Shown here one piece after another: positions 1 to 7,852 of a stretch of DNA of 64,000 bases. Origin of the DNA: Streptomyces roseofulvus (GTDB lineage Bacteria; Actinomycetota; Actinomycetes; Streptomycetales; Streptomycetaceae). The notes beneath the pieces are model-generated. The model saw nothing but the letters and a program-made list of their open reading frames with translations, ran no database searches and was not told where the DNA came from. The first letter of the stretch is position 1. Each line of letters begins with the position of its first letter. The position numbers were made by a program, and so were the translations under genes. Location: assembly GCF_039534915.1 (NCBI RefSeq), contig NZ_BAAAWE010000001.1, positions 4,712,001 to 4,776,000 on the forward strand. The letters are read 5' to 3'.

Positions 1-588
1 GTCATCGAGCGGCTCGGACTCGGCCCCGTCACCCTCGTCGGCCACTCCATGGGCGCCCTGACGGCCTGGCAGCTCGCCGCCGAGCGCCCGGACCTGGTCC
101 GCGCCCTCGTCATCTGCGACATGCGGGCCTCGGCGCTCGGCGCGGCCTCGCAGCGCGCCTGGCAGGACTGGTTCCGGGGCTGGCCGGCGCCCTTCCCCAG
201 CCTGGACGCGGTGCACCGCTGGTTCGGCGCGGACGACCCGTGGGTGGAGACGCCGAACCCGGCGCGGGGCGCGTTCTTCGCCGAGGTGATGACCGAGCGC
301 GCCGACGGCTGGCACCCCGTCTTCGACCCCGCCCAGATGCTGACCTCCCGCGAGACCTGGGTCCACGACGCCCACTGGGACTCGCTCGCCCAGGTCCGCT
401 GCCCCACCCTCGTCGTGCGCGGGCTCGACGGCGAACTGGGCCGCGCCGAGGCCCAGGAGATGGTCCGCGTCCTCCCGCACGGCGCCTACGCGGAGATCCC
501 CGACGCCGGCCACCTCCTCCACTACACCCACCCGGAGGCCTGGGCGGAAGCGGTGGGCCCGTTCCTCGCGGGCGTCCTGACCCCCTGA
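1..588 (+). CDS. alpha/beta hydrolase, 5'-truncated by window edge
   Basis: Open in frame 1 from the first base, so the N-terminus lies outside the window; 195 residues remain. The nucleophile elbow GHSMG is at visible residues 14-18, placing the catalytic Ser at 16. A late LDGELG segment is a candidate acid, and DAGHLLHY near the C-terminus supplies the catalytic His. This order is typical of the alpha/beta-hydrolase fold (hydrolases, thioesterases, haloperoxidase-like enzymes). The substrate cannot be read from the sequence. It ends about 100 bp before a small unrelated gene on the same strand. Confidence 0.9.
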   Translation, partial: VIERLGLGPVTLVGHSMGALTAWQLAAERPDLVRALVICDMRASALGAASQRAWQDWFRGWPAPFPSLDAVHRWFGADDPWVETPNPARGAFFAEVMTERADGWHPVFDPAQMLTSRETWVHDAHWDSLAQVRCPTLVVRGLDGELGRAEAQEMVRVLPHGAYAEIPDAGHLLHYTHPEAWAEAVGPFLAGVLTP

Positions 589-686
589 CCCCTGGCGTAC
601 TACCCCACGCCCCCCCCGACCCTCCGCCCCCCACCCCGTCCCCGGCCCCGGACCGACTGTCGTACCCCCGCCCTACGCTCCCCCTC

Positions 687-1040
687 ATGAGCGTCTCCGT
701 GTACTACTCCGCGCGCCGCCCGGCCCCCCTCACCCCGGCCGAGGCGGCCGCCGTCGAGCGCGCCACCGCCGCGCACCTTGCGGCGTTCCCGTACGACGAC
801 GAGGAGAGCCTGTACCTGTACGGGGACCCCGGCCCCGAGCCGGACGCGCTCCTGGCCGGCTCCACGAAACTGCCCCGCGACCCCGACCGCCTCCTCCCGG
901 TGCTGGTCCACGTCCTGGACGCGGTCACGGAGCTGCGCCGCGCCCTGCCGGGGGCGGAGTGGCACGTGCACGTGGACGACCAGGACGTCCCCTGGGAGGA
1001 GCCCGAGGGGTACGGCTTCCCCGGCATGCGCGACGTCTGA
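687..1040 (+). CDS. hypothetical protein, 117 aa
   Basis: ATG start opening MSVSVYYSARR; the reading frame extends further upstream, but only this start begins after the hydrolase stop in proper intergenic spacing. The product is acidic with no signal peptide or membrane segment. It has an alternating Asp/Glu/Tyr patch (YDDEESLYLYGD) and ends with a VDDQDVPWEEPEGYGF segment. I do not recognise the family; it looks like a small soluble cytoplasmic actinobacterial protein. Same strand as the upstream hydrolase but separated by about 98 bp, so cotranscription is uncertain. Confidence 0.75.
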   Translation: MSVSVYYSARRPAPLTPAEAAAVERATAAHLAAFPYDDEESLYLYGDPGPEPDALLAGSTKLPRDPDRLLPVLVHVLDAVTELRRALPGAEWHVHVDDQDVPWEEPEGYGFPGMRDV

Positions 1041-1104
1041 GGGCGCCCGCCCCGAACGGCACCCCACCGGGGGTCCGTCGTCCGGTACCGGGTACCTTCC
1101 CTCC

Positions 1105-1163
1105 ACGGCGCGTCGAGAAGGGGAGCTCCCAGGGCTCGGCTCCGCGCCGCATCCGGAGGGAAC
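1105..1163 (+). promoter_or_regulatory. 5' leader hairpin element, copy 1
   Basis: ACGGCGCGTCGAG at 1105-1117 can pair through CGGCGC with GCGCCG at about 1144-1149, closing a stem just before the GGAGGGAAC ribosome-binding region. The same element, in the same order and ending in the same RBS block, precedes the next paralogous gene (2506-2560). Just upstream, GGTACC-G-GGTACC (1084-1096) is a short palindrome. I infer a duplicated 5'UTR or translational control element. Confidence 0.45.
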
Positions 1164-1169
1164 CCGTAC

Positions 1170-2456
1170 ATGTCACTGCTGTCCCGGCTGAACCGCCGCC
1201 GCCCGGCGGCCCGGTCCGAGGCCCGCGCCGCCCAGGCCACCCGGCCGGCCGCGTTCGGCCTCGCCGTGCTCACCGCGCTCACCGCCTTCGCCACCCTCGG
1301 CCCGGCCGCCACCCCCGCGCAGGCGGAGCCCGAAGACTGCCCGAGGGGCTACTTCTGCGCCTGGAAGACCGATCACGCCACGGGCGAGATGCTCAAGCTC
1401 ACCAAGAGCGCGGCGACGCTCGGCGCCTGGGACAACCAGATCAGCGCGGTCTCCAACCGCACGAACCAGTGGGTGTGCGGATACGACGAGCCCGGCTACA
1501 CGACGTCGTACTGGAGCGTCGGCGTGCGGGACCCCGACCCGGGCGGCACCGAGTGGGGCTACATGGGGATGCACTCGCTCAGCTCGCTGAAGTTCGTCCT
1601 CACCGCGCGCGAGTGCTACGGCCCCGCCTACACGACGTGGCACGCCGAGCCCAACCCGGCCGGGCCCTCCCGTTTCGGCAACCTGAACGGCGACGACGAG
1701 GCGGACCTCCTCGCCCGCGACAAGGCCGGCCGCCTCTGGTTCCTCCCCGGCGACGGCAGCGGCAAGCTCGTCGGCGGCGGCTGGGGCGCGATGAACGCCC
1801 TCACCCGGCACGGCGACTTCTCCGCCGACGGCAAGGAGGACGTGATCGCCCGCGAGGCGTCCACCGGCAAGCTGTACCTGTACCCCGGCACCGGCACGGG
1901 CGCGCTCGGCGCCCGCAAGGTCATCGGGACGGGCGGCTGGAACGCCATGACCCGCCTCACCGCCTTCGGCGACCTCACCGGCGACGGCCGCTCCGACCTC
2001 CTCGCGGTCGAGAAGTCCACCGGCAAGCTGTGGCTCTACCCCGGCACGTCCTCGGGCACCCTCGGCGCGCGCAAGCTGATCGGCGCGGGCGGCTGGAACA
2101 GCATGAACGCGCTGACCGCCCTCGGCGACGTCACCGGCGACGGCAAGGCCGACCTCGTCGCCCGCGAACCCGCCACCGGCAAGCTCTGGCTCTACCCGGG
2201 CCGCACCGGCACCCTCGGCTCCCGCGCCCTCATCGGCGGCGGCTGGAACGCGATGGCCCAGCTCGTCGGCGTGGGCGACCACGGCTACGACGGCAGCAAC
2301 GACCTCATCGCCCTGACCAACAACGCCTTCCGCAGCACCTCGTGCTCCTACCAGGGCTGCCTCATGATCTACGGCGGCAGGGACAACGGCACCTTCGCCC
2401 CCGGCAGCTGGGACGGCCACGACCGCTCCTGGAACGACATGAGCACCGTCTTCTGA
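1170..2456 (+). CDS. secreted I36-inhibitor-like / VCBS-repeat protein (paralog 1 of 3)
   Basis: 428 residues. A long basic n-region, a hydrophobic stretch at about 28-45 and AQA near residue 52 form a Sec signal. The mature protein opens with DCPRGYFCAWK, typical of peptidase inhibitor family I36 (SMPI-like); further cysteines follow in WVCGYDE and RECYG, to about residue 152. Residues ~160-425 are VCBS/FG-GAP repeats built on GDLTGDGRSDLLA, TGKLWLYPG and GGWNxMxxL, with Asp-rich calcium-binding-like loops. Likely exported to bind or inhibit extracellular targets; the inhibitor role is inferred from the family. First of three tandem paralogs. RBS GGAGGGAAC precedes ATG. Confidence 0.9.
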   Translation: MSLLSRLNRRRPAARSEARAAQATRPAAFGLAVLTALTAFATLGPAATPAQAEPEDCPRGYFCAWKTDHATGEMLKLTKSAATLGAWDNQISAVSNRTNQWVCGYDEPGYTTSYWSVGVRDPDPGGTEWGYMGMHSLSSLKFVLTARECYGPAYTTWHAEPNPAGPSRFGNLNGDDEADLLARDKAGRLWFLPGDGSGKLVGGGWGAMNALTRHGDFSADGKEDVIAREASTGKLYLYPGTGTGALGARKVIGTGGWNAMTRLTAFGDLTGDGRSDLLAVEKSTGKLWLYPGTSSGTLGARKLIGAGGWNSMNALTALGDVTGDGKADLVAREPATGKLWLYPGRTGTLGSRALIGGGWNAMAQLVGVGDHGYDGSNDLIALTNNAFRSTSCSYQGCLMIYGGRDNGTFAPGSWDGHDRSWNDMSTVF

Positions 2457-2470
2457 GCCCCCTCGGTCTC

Positions 2471-2494
2471 GTACCCCGCCGACCGGCGGGGTAC
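2471..2494 (+). terminator. hairpin after paralog 1
   Basis: Perfect inverted repeat GTACCCCGCCG-ac-CGGCGGGGTAC (11-2-11), 14 bp after the stop codon and before the next gene's leader. There is no T-run, as is common for Streptomyces hairpin terminators. Confidence 0.7.
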
Positions 2495-2505
2495 ATTTCC
2501 GCCCT

Positions 2506-2560
2506 ACGGCGCGTCGAGCGGGCAGGGCCCGGCTCCGCGCCGTCATGACGGAGGGAACGA
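2506..2560 (+). promoter_or_regulatory. 5' leader hairpin element, copy 2
   Basis: ACGGCGCGTCGAG at 2506-2518, GGCTCCGCGCCG at about 2531-2542 and the CGGAGGGAAC RBS block repeat the arrangement at 1105-1163. The spacer between them is shorter and different. Conservation of the stem halves and RBS with divergence of the spacer suggests a functional leader retained after duplication. Confidence 0.45.
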
Positions 2561-3784
2561 ATGCGCATATCTCTGCGCCGGCGCGTGGCCACGGCGGCCA
2601 CGGCGCTCGGCCTCACCACGCTCGGCGTCCTCGGCGCCGGTGCGGCCCCCGCCCAGGCGGCGCCGGCCGACTGCCCGGTGGGCTACTTCTGTGGCTGGAA
2701 GACGTACGACGCCACCGGCACGATGTACAAGACGAACGCGAGCGTCGCGACGCTCGGCACCTGGGACAACCAGTTCCGCACGGTCTCCAACCGGACCAGC
2801 AAGTTCGCCTGTCTCCACGACGACGCGAACTACGGATACGACGGCAACGTAGGCTCCGTCGCCCCCAACCCCTCGGGCACCGAGTGGGGCGGCCCCGGCA
2901 GCAACGGCGTCAGCTCCGTCCGCCTGGTCGCCACCGAGCGCGAGTGCGGCGGCTGGGAGCCCTACCCGTACTGGTACGCGAACCCGCAGGCCACCGCGCC
3001 CGCCTTCGGCGACCTGAACGGCGACAAGACGTCCGACGTCCTCGCCCGGGACAAGGCCGGCCGCCTCTGGTTCCTCCCCGGCGACAGCAGCGGCAAGCTC
3101 GTCGGCGCCGGCGGCTGGAACGCGATGAACGCCCTCACCCGGCACGGCGACTTCTCCGGCGACGGCAAGGAGGACGTGATCGCCCGCGAGGCGTCCACCG
3201 GCAAGCTGTGGCTCTACAAGGGCGCGGGCACCGGCTCCCTCGGCACCCGCCTCCTCATCGGTTCGGGCGGCTGGAACGCCATGAACCACCTCACCGCCTT
3301 CGGCGACCTCACCGGCGACGGCCGCTCCGACCTCTTCGCCGTGGAGAAGTCCACCGGCAAGCTGTGGCTGTACCCCGGTACGTCCACCGGCGCGCTCGGC
3401 GCCCGCAAGCTGATCGGCGCGGGCGGCTGGAACAGCATGAACGCCCTCGTCGGCTTCGGCGACATGACGAAGGACGGCAAGGCCGACCTCCTCGCCCGCG
3501 AGACCTCCACCGGCAAGCTGTGGCTGTACCCCGGCAAGACCGGCGGCCTCGCCACCCGCGTCCTGATCGGCAGCGGCTGGAACAGCATGGCCGCGTTCCT
3601 CGCGGTCGGCGACCGCACCGGCGACGGCTACGCCGACATGGCCGCCATCACGAACAGCAGCTACTCGTCGAACTACGGCCGCGGCCCGGGCCTCCTGGTC
3701 GCGTACGACGGCAAGTCCACGAACGGCTTCCAGCCGGGCGTCATGGAGGACGAGTCCTGGTTCGACCTGAACGGCCAGTTCTGA
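2561..3784 (+). CDS. secreted I36-inhibitor-like / VCBS-repeat protein (paralog 2 of 3)
   Basis: 407 residues. Compact signal peptide (MRISLRRR, hydrophobic to ~30, APAQAAPA cleavage region). The I36-like domain starts DCPVGYFCGWK, with later cysteines at KFACLHDD and RECGG. VCBS repeats from about residue 145 carry LARDKAGRLWFLPGD, REASTGKLWLYKG and AVEKSTGKLWLYPG. The segment around LTRHGDFSGDGKEDVIA is nearly identical at DNA level to paralog 1, indicating recent duplication or gene conversion. ATG follows GGAGGGAACGA. Function is inferred from domains only: an exported, possibly calcium-binding adhesion or inhibitor protein. Confidence 0.9.
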   Translation: MRISLRRRVATAATALGLTTLGVLGAGAAPAQAAPADCPVGYFCGWKTYDATGTMYKTNASVATLGTWDNQFRTVSNRTSKFACLHDDANYGYDGNVGSVAPNPSGTEWGGPGSNGVSSVRLVATERECGGWEPYPYWYANPQATAPAFGDLNGDKTSDVLARDKAGRLWFLPGDSSGKLVGAGGWNAMNALTRHGDFSGDGKEDVIAREASTGKLWLYKGAGTGSLGTRLLIGSGGWNAMNHLTAFGDLTGDGRSDLFAVEKSTGKLWLYPGTSTGALGARKLIGAGGWNSMNALVGFGDMTKDGKADLLARETSTGKLWLYPGKTGGLATRVLIGSGWNSMAAFLAVGDRTGDGYADMAAITNSSYSSNYGRGPGLLVAYDGKSTNGFQPGVMEDESWFDLNGQF

Positions 3785-3807
3785 CTCACCACGTGAACGG
3801 AACACCC

Positions 3808-3840
3808 GTGTGCGAGGGGCGGCTGCCGCCCCTCGCACAC
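3808..3840 (+). terminator. hairpin after paralog 2
   Basis: Perfect inverted repeat with 15-nt arms (GTGTGCGAGGGGCGG and its complement) and a 3-nt CTG loop. It starts 24 bp after the paralog 2 stop and ends 20 bp before the next start codon. It can terminate paralog 2 or attenuate the third gene. Confidence 0.75.
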
Positions 3841-3860
3841 GGCATGGGGGAGGGGAAGCA

Positions 3861-5072
3861 ATGCGCAAGACGATGAGACGCGGCCTGGCGTCCCTGCTCG
3901 GCATCACGCTCCTGGGGGGTCTCGGGGTGGCGACGGCCGCCCCCGCACAGGCGGCGGCGAGCGACTGTCCGAAGGGCTACTTCTGTGCCTGGAAGACGGA
4001 GGACACCACGGGGACGATGTTCAAGACGAACAAGTCCCTGCCGACCCTGGGCACCTGGAACAACACCTTCAGGTCCCAGATCAACCGCAGCTCGAAGTTC
4101 GCCTGTCTCTACGACCTGCCGAACTACGAGCTCGGCACCTACTGGTCGCTGGACCCGAACGAGGACCCCCGCGGCTACGACATCGTGCCGAACCCGCACA
4201 CCAGCTCGGTGGGGCTCGTCGCCACGGAGCGCGAGTGCGGCGGCGACGCGTACCCGACGTGGTACGCGGAGACCTCCCCGAAGGCCGCTGGCTTCGGCGA
4301 CCTGAACGGCGACCGGAAGGCGGACGTCCTCGTCCGCGACAAGGCAGGCCGCCTCTGGTACCTGCCCGGCGGCTTCACAGGCACCCTCGTCGGGGCCGGC
4401 GGCTGGAACGGCATGAACGCCCTCGTCCGGCACGGCGACTTCTCCCGTGACGGCAAGGAGGACGTGATCGCCCGCGAGGCGTCCACCGGCAGGCTGTGGC
4501 TCTACCCGGGCACGGGCACCGGCGGCCTCGGCGCCCGCAAGCTGATCGGCGCGGGTGGCTGGAACGGCATGTCCCAGATCGCCGCCGTCGGCGACCTCTC
4601 CCGCGACGGCCGAGCCGACCTCCTCGCCGTGGAGAAGGCCACCGGCAGGCTGTGGCTGTACCCCGGTACGGCCTCCGGCACCCTCGGCGCCCGCAAGCTG
4701 ATCGGCTCCGGCGGCTGGAACAGCATGAACGCGCTGACCGGCCCCGGTGACACGAACGGCGACGGCCGCGTCGACGTGTACGCCCGCGAGGCGTCCACCG
4801 GCAAGCTGTGGATGTACCCCGGTACGACCTCCGGCGGCCTCGGCGCCCGCAAGCTGGTCGGCACGGGCGGCTGGAACGTGATGGGCACGTTCCTCTCCGT
4901 CGGTGACTTCACCGGCGACGGCAAGCCCGACCTCGCGACGATCGCCAGGCGGCCCATTCTCGAGCCCGAGCACGCGGACGAACTCCGCACCTACCGGGGC
5001 CTCGGCACCGGCGCGCTCGCGGCGTGGGACTACACCGACGGCAACTGGTGGGGCCTGAACGGCGCGTTCTGA
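3861..5072 (+). CDS. secreted I36-inhibitor-like / VCBS-repeat protein (paralog 3 of 3)
   Basis: 403 residues from ATG preceded by GGGGGAGGGGAAGC; an earlier in-frame ATG would start inside the 3808-3840 hairpin and is rejected. Signal peptide MRKTMRRG plus a hydrophobic core ending PAQAAA. I36-like domain opens DCPKGYFCAWK with later FACLYDL and RECGG cysteines. VCBS repeats with TGRLWLYPG/TGKLWMYPG and GARKLIGxGGWN fill residues ~150-395. It shares the architecture of the two genes upstream but not their leader element, so it may be regulated separately. Confidence 0.9.
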   Translation: MRKTMRRGLASLLGITLLGGLGVATAAPAQAAASDCPKGYFCAWKTEDTTGTMFKTNKSLPTLGTWNNTFRSQINRSSKFACLYDLPNYELGTYWSLDPNEDPRGYDIVPNPHTSSVGLVATERECGGDAYPTWYAETSPKAAGFGDLNGDRKADVLVRDKAGRLWYLPGGFTGTLVGAGGWNGMNALVRHGDFSRDGKEDVIAREASTGRLWLYPGTGTGGLGARKLIGAGGWNGMSQIAAVGDLSRDGRADLLAVEKATGRLWLYPGTASGTLGARKLIGSGGWNSMNALTGPGDTNGDGRVDVYAREASTGKLWMYPGTTSGGLGARKLVGTGGWNVMGTFLSVGDFTGDGKPDLATIARRPILEPEHADELRTYRGLGTGALAAWDYTDGNWWGLNGAF

Positions 5073-5088
5073 CCGGCCGGACCTTGGG

Positions 5089-5125
5089 AAAGGGCCTCCA
5101 CCCCGGAGCGGGGCGGAGGCCCTTT
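5089..5125. terminator. terminator between convergent genes
   Basis: AAAGGGCCTCC at 5089-5099 pairs with GGAGGCCCTTT at 5115-5125 across a GC-rich loop. It sits 16 bp after the third paralog and 20 bp before the DUF397 gene's stop on the other strand. The A- and T-ended stem could act in both directions. Confidence 0.85.
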
Positions 5126-5144
5126 CGCGTACGCCGCGCCGCGC

Positions 5145-5318
5145 CTACTTCACCTGGGCGAGGAACGCGCCCCAGGCGGCGGGGGAGACGGAGAGGGAGG
5201 GACGGTCGGTGTCCTTGGAGTCACGGACGTGCACGGAGTGCACACAGGAGGCGACCTCGACGCATTCGCCCTGCTCGACGCTGTAGCTGCTCTTGTACCA
5301 GTTGAGGTCTGTGCTCAT
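5145..5318 (-). CDS. DUF397 protein
   Basis: 57 residues: MSTDLNWYKSSYS, then GECVEVA, VHVRDSKD and SPAAWGAFL, the complete DUF397 motif order at normal length. Its start overlaps the stop of the upstream XRE-DUF5753 regulator as ATGA, so the two are translationally coupled. In characterised Streptomyces loci (WhiJ/BldB type) such proteins work with the neighbouring DUF5753 regulator to control development and antibiotic production; that role is inferred here. Confidence 0.92.
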   Translation of the reverse strand: MSTDLNWYKSSYSVEQGECVEVASCVHSVHVRDSKDTDRPSLSVSPAAWGAFLAQVK

Positions 5319-6133
5319 AGCTTCTGTGCCACCTGTTCGATCCATCGTGCCGATTCCACTGGCGAGAGCGCCTGGGACCGCAGGGTGTTGTAGCGGGCGA
5401 AGGCGTCCCCCAACTCGGGCTGCTCCGTGAGAAAGTACCTGCCGCTCTGTCCCTCGACATAGACGAGCTGCCGCTCGCGGCCTTCGGTTTCCAGCAGGAT
5501 GAACGGGCCACTGATGCCCGCGTGCGCCTCCAAGTCGTCCGGCAGGACCTGAAGCTCCACGTGACGCAGCCGCGCAACGTCGAGAACGTGCAGCAGGTTG
5601 TCCTTGAGGACGCGGGCGCCCCCAATTGGGCGCGTAAGCACTCCCATCTCCAGGACGAAGCTGACGAGCGGCGCGGGCTTCCGGTGCAGCACCGCCTGGC
5701 GGGCCATGCGGCCTTCGATCATGGCCTCGCGTTCGTCGTCCTCCCACGGAGGGACGGCACAGTTGAAGACGGCTCGCGCGTACTCAGGCGTCTGCAACAG
5801 GCCAGGCAGGACCCGGCTTTCGAATGAGGAGATCGAGACGGCCTTCCGTTCCTCCTCCAGGTAGTCCTCGAACCACGCGGGCGCCGCACTGAGCGGCACC
5901 TCCTCCGCGAGCTCCAGAAGTGCACCTTGTGCACCCAGCGTGTCGTCCGCGATGGCGACGAAGTTCCCCCGAGCCCGGCGCTCGCCCCGCTCGATCATCG
6001 CCACCTGGGACTTGGAATAGCCGGTCGCGGACCCCAACCGCTCCTGAGAGACACCGGCCCGCTCCCGGTAGAACCGCACCATCCTCCCGAACGCCCTGGC
6101 CGTCCCCGCAGCCTGCCTGGCTTCCTTGTTCAC
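5315..6133 (-). CDS. XRE-family regulator with DUF5753 (WhiJ-like)
   Basis: 272 residues from GTG (VNKEARQAAG), chosen because GGGAGGCGGGG lies just upstream; the longer open frame begins in the divergent promoter. Residues ~13-66 form an XRE helix-turn-helix (RERAGVSQERLGSATGYSKS..MIERGERR). DUF5753 follows from about 85 to the C-terminus, with FESRVLPGLLQTPEYA and VELQVLPDD motifs. Predicted cytoplasmic DNA-binding developmental regulator. It is coupled to the DUF397 gene and divergent from the gene at 6216, so it may control both. Confidence 0.93.
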   Translation of the reverse strand: MNKEARQAAGTARAFGRMVRFYRERAGVSQERLGSATGYSKSQVAMIERGERRARGNFVAIADDTLGAQGALLELAEEVPLSAAPAWFEDYLEEERKAVSISSFESRVLPGLLQTPEYARAVFNCAVPPWEDDEREAMIEGRMARQAVLHRKPAPLVSFVLEMGVLTRPIGGARVLKDNLLHVLDVARLRHVELQVLPDDLEAHAGISGPFILLETEGRERQLVYVEGQSGRYFLTEQPELGDAFARYNTLRSQALSPVESARWIEQVAQKL

Positions 6134-6215
6134 ACCCCGCCTCCCCGAGTGCACAGTCCTGCACAACATCACGTTGCCCCTGGTGACAGGACAGCACGCT
6201 CGGGAAGCTGACGTC

Positions 6216-6626
6216 ATGAATCTGAGCAAGTCGCTTGACGGCAAGCCGTCCTGGGTGCCCGCCGCCGGTCACGTCCTCCGGCTCGCCGGCGTGCACTTCG
6301 ACGCTGTACGGGTTCCCGGTGTCCTGGGAGAGGAGGTGGCGTACCACCTCATGGAGTTCACGGACTTCCACGCGGGGCCGATCGTGCGGGAGGCCGCCCG
6401 GGGGCGGAACCTCTACTTCCTGCTGGCGCCGGGTACGGCCTCGGGGTTCGCGTGGCCGGCTCCGGTGCGGGTGCTGGGCGGGGGCCGTGGGGGCGAGTCG
6501 TACGTGGGGATCCCGGCGTTCGACGGGACGACGTGGCCGCTGGGCTGGAGGTCGCTCCCGACGCTCGAAGATCCGTTCGTGGAGGGAGAGTTGTTGCACC
6601 AGACGGTGAAACGTGCGGTAGCGTGA
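6216..6626 (+). CDS. hypothetical protein divergent from WhiJ-like regulator
   Basis: 136 residues from ATG preceded by GGGAAG at 8-nt spacing; the frame is open farther upstream but would overlap the regulator's promoter. The protein (MNLSKSLDGKPSWVPAAG...) has no signal or membrane segment. It contains a VLRLAGVHFDAVRVPG segment and a C-terminal LEDPFVEGELLHQTV. I do not know the family name. The position next to a WhiJ-like regulator and a winged-helix gene suggests a regulatory or mobile-type locus. Its stop lies within a perfect inverted repeat (6621-6640). Confidence 0.75.
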   Translation: MNLSKSLDGKPSWVPAAGHVLRLAGVHFDAVRVPGVLGEEVAYHLMEFTDFHAGPIVREAARGRNLYFLLAPGTASGFAWPAPVRVLGGGRGGESYVGIPAFDGTTWPLGWRSLPTLEDPFVEGELLHQTVKRAVA

Positions 6627-6655
6627 CGCAAGCGTCACGCTCCGTTAAGGGAGCG
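6621..6655 (+). promoter_or_regulatory. two abutting inverted repeats
   Basis: GCGTGACGC-aa-GCGTCACGC (6621-6640) is a perfect 9-2-9 inverted repeat covering the previous gene's stop. It is followed immediately by CGCTCC-gttaag-GGAGCG (6638-6655). They may be an operator or a terminator in front of the gene starting at 6722. Confidence 0.5.
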
Positions 6656-6721
6656 GCCCCCGGCGGTGCGCCAACACCATCCGAGGGCCTTCACTACCAG
6701 TGGACTGGAGCTCCACCAGAA

Positions 6722-7798
6722 ATGCTTCGGCATGCTATCGCGCCCTTGTCGGCGTACACGAAGGTCTCGCACAGTGTCGTCCGGAATCCGCGACTGACCA
6801 GCGACGCGAAAGTCCTCCTCGTCTACCTCCAGGGGCTCCCGGAGAGTGCGGCCACGGCGAAGCCGCTCGGCGAGCACGCCGCTGACCTGGGCATGAAGCC
6901 CCGGGCGTACCAGAACGCGAAGGAATCGCTCACCGCGTGCGGACATCTGCACGAGTGGCGATGGCAGGACGGTCAGGGGCTCTGGAAGACCACCCAGCTC
7001 GTCACGAACGTCAGCCTCACGCGTGAAGAGGCGAGGGCGGTACGGGACGGCGACCGGTCACCGACTGTGCCCGATCCGGCGGTCGGTGGGCCAGGCACCC
7101 CGGAGACCGGTTGTTCCTCCACAGATGAAGACGGGGAGAAGACCAACCCCCCACCCCCCAGCGGCCCCGCGCCTTCGACGGAGCCGGAACCGGAGTCGGA
7201 ACCGGACCCGGAGTCGGAGCCGGAGCCGGAGCCGGATTCGGAACCGGAGCTTTCGGCTGACACGGGGGGAGAACTCGTCCACGCCGAACGCCTCCTCCTC
7301 ACGCTCCACCACGCCGACCGCGACCTGCGCCTCGGTGTCCGGGAGGCGCGCGGGCTCGCCGCCCTCGCCGCGGAGTGGCTGCGGCGAGGGGTCTCGGCGG
7401 CGGACCTGCGGCACGCGCTGACGGCGCATCTGCCGCGCACCGGCGTCCGTTCGGCGGTCGGGTTCCTCCGGCACCGGCTGACGGAGAAGCTTCCGCCGGA
7501 GCCGGTGGCCGACCCGCCCGGCGAGGCCCCGGGCCCGGTGCCCGGCGCCCTGGTGAACTGCCAGGGGCCCGGTGACAAGCCCCACGCCTTCCGGCCGGTC
7601 GCGGGCGAGACGCTGTGCGGCCCCTGCCGCCGCGAGGCTGCGCTCCGGGCCGACCGGCGCGACCGGCCACGGGAAGCTCGCCGCCCCGCCGCCGGGCCGG
7701 ACTGGCGCGGCCGGGTCGCCGAGGCGTTCGCGGAGCGCCCGGGGCTCGCCTGGAAGGCGCTGGAACGTTCGGCGGGGGCCGAACCGTCCCGCGGCTAG
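6722..7798 (+). CDS. winged-helix DNA-binding protein with acidic linker
   Basis: 358 residues from ATG, with GGAG 11 nt upstream. An in-frame GTG at 6623 overlaps the previous stop (GTGA) but has no RBS and falls inside the inverted repeat, so it is second choice. Residues ~10-105 (YTKVSHSVVRNPRLTSDAKVL ... LHEWRW ... TTQLVTNVSLTREEA) look like the N-terminal winged helix common in Streptomyces replication-initiator-like regulators. Next come a Glu-Pro-Ser low-complexity linker (DNA repeat ~7178-7252), a helical segment and a C-terminal C..CxxC ribbon (NCQGPGDKPHAF..LCGPC). Confidence 0.8.
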   Translation: MLRHAIAPLSAYTKVSHSVVRNPRLTSDAKVLLVYLQGLPESAATAKPLGEHAADLGMKPRAYQNAKESLTACGHLHEWRWQDGQGLWKTTQLVTNVSLTREEARAVRDGDRSPTVPDPAVGGPGTPETGCSSTDEDGEKTNPPPPSGPAPSTEPEPESEPDPESEPEPEPDSEPELSADTGGELVHAERLLLTLHHADRDLRLGVREARGLAALAAEWLRRGVSAADLRHALTAHLPRTGVRSAVGFLRHRLTEKLPPEPVADPPGEAPGPVPGALVNCQGPGDKPHAFRPVAGETLCGPCRREAALRADRRDRPREARRPAAGPDWRGRVAEAFAERPGLAWKALERSAGAEPSRG

Positions 7799-7852
7799 CG
7801 TGCGGAGAGCCGCGCGGGACCGGCCCGCGCGCCCGGCCCCCAGGAGGCACTG

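Noticed and set aside
3810..3860. Upstream ATG extending the third I36-VCBS gene
   Set aside because: It would start inside a perfect terminator-like hairpin and disrupt the signal peptide; ATG 3861 has a strong RBS.
6623..6721. GTG at 6623 as the start of the winged-helix gene
   Set aside because: No RBS and the segment consists of the inverted repeats; the conserved domain begins just after ATG 6722. Kept as second choice.
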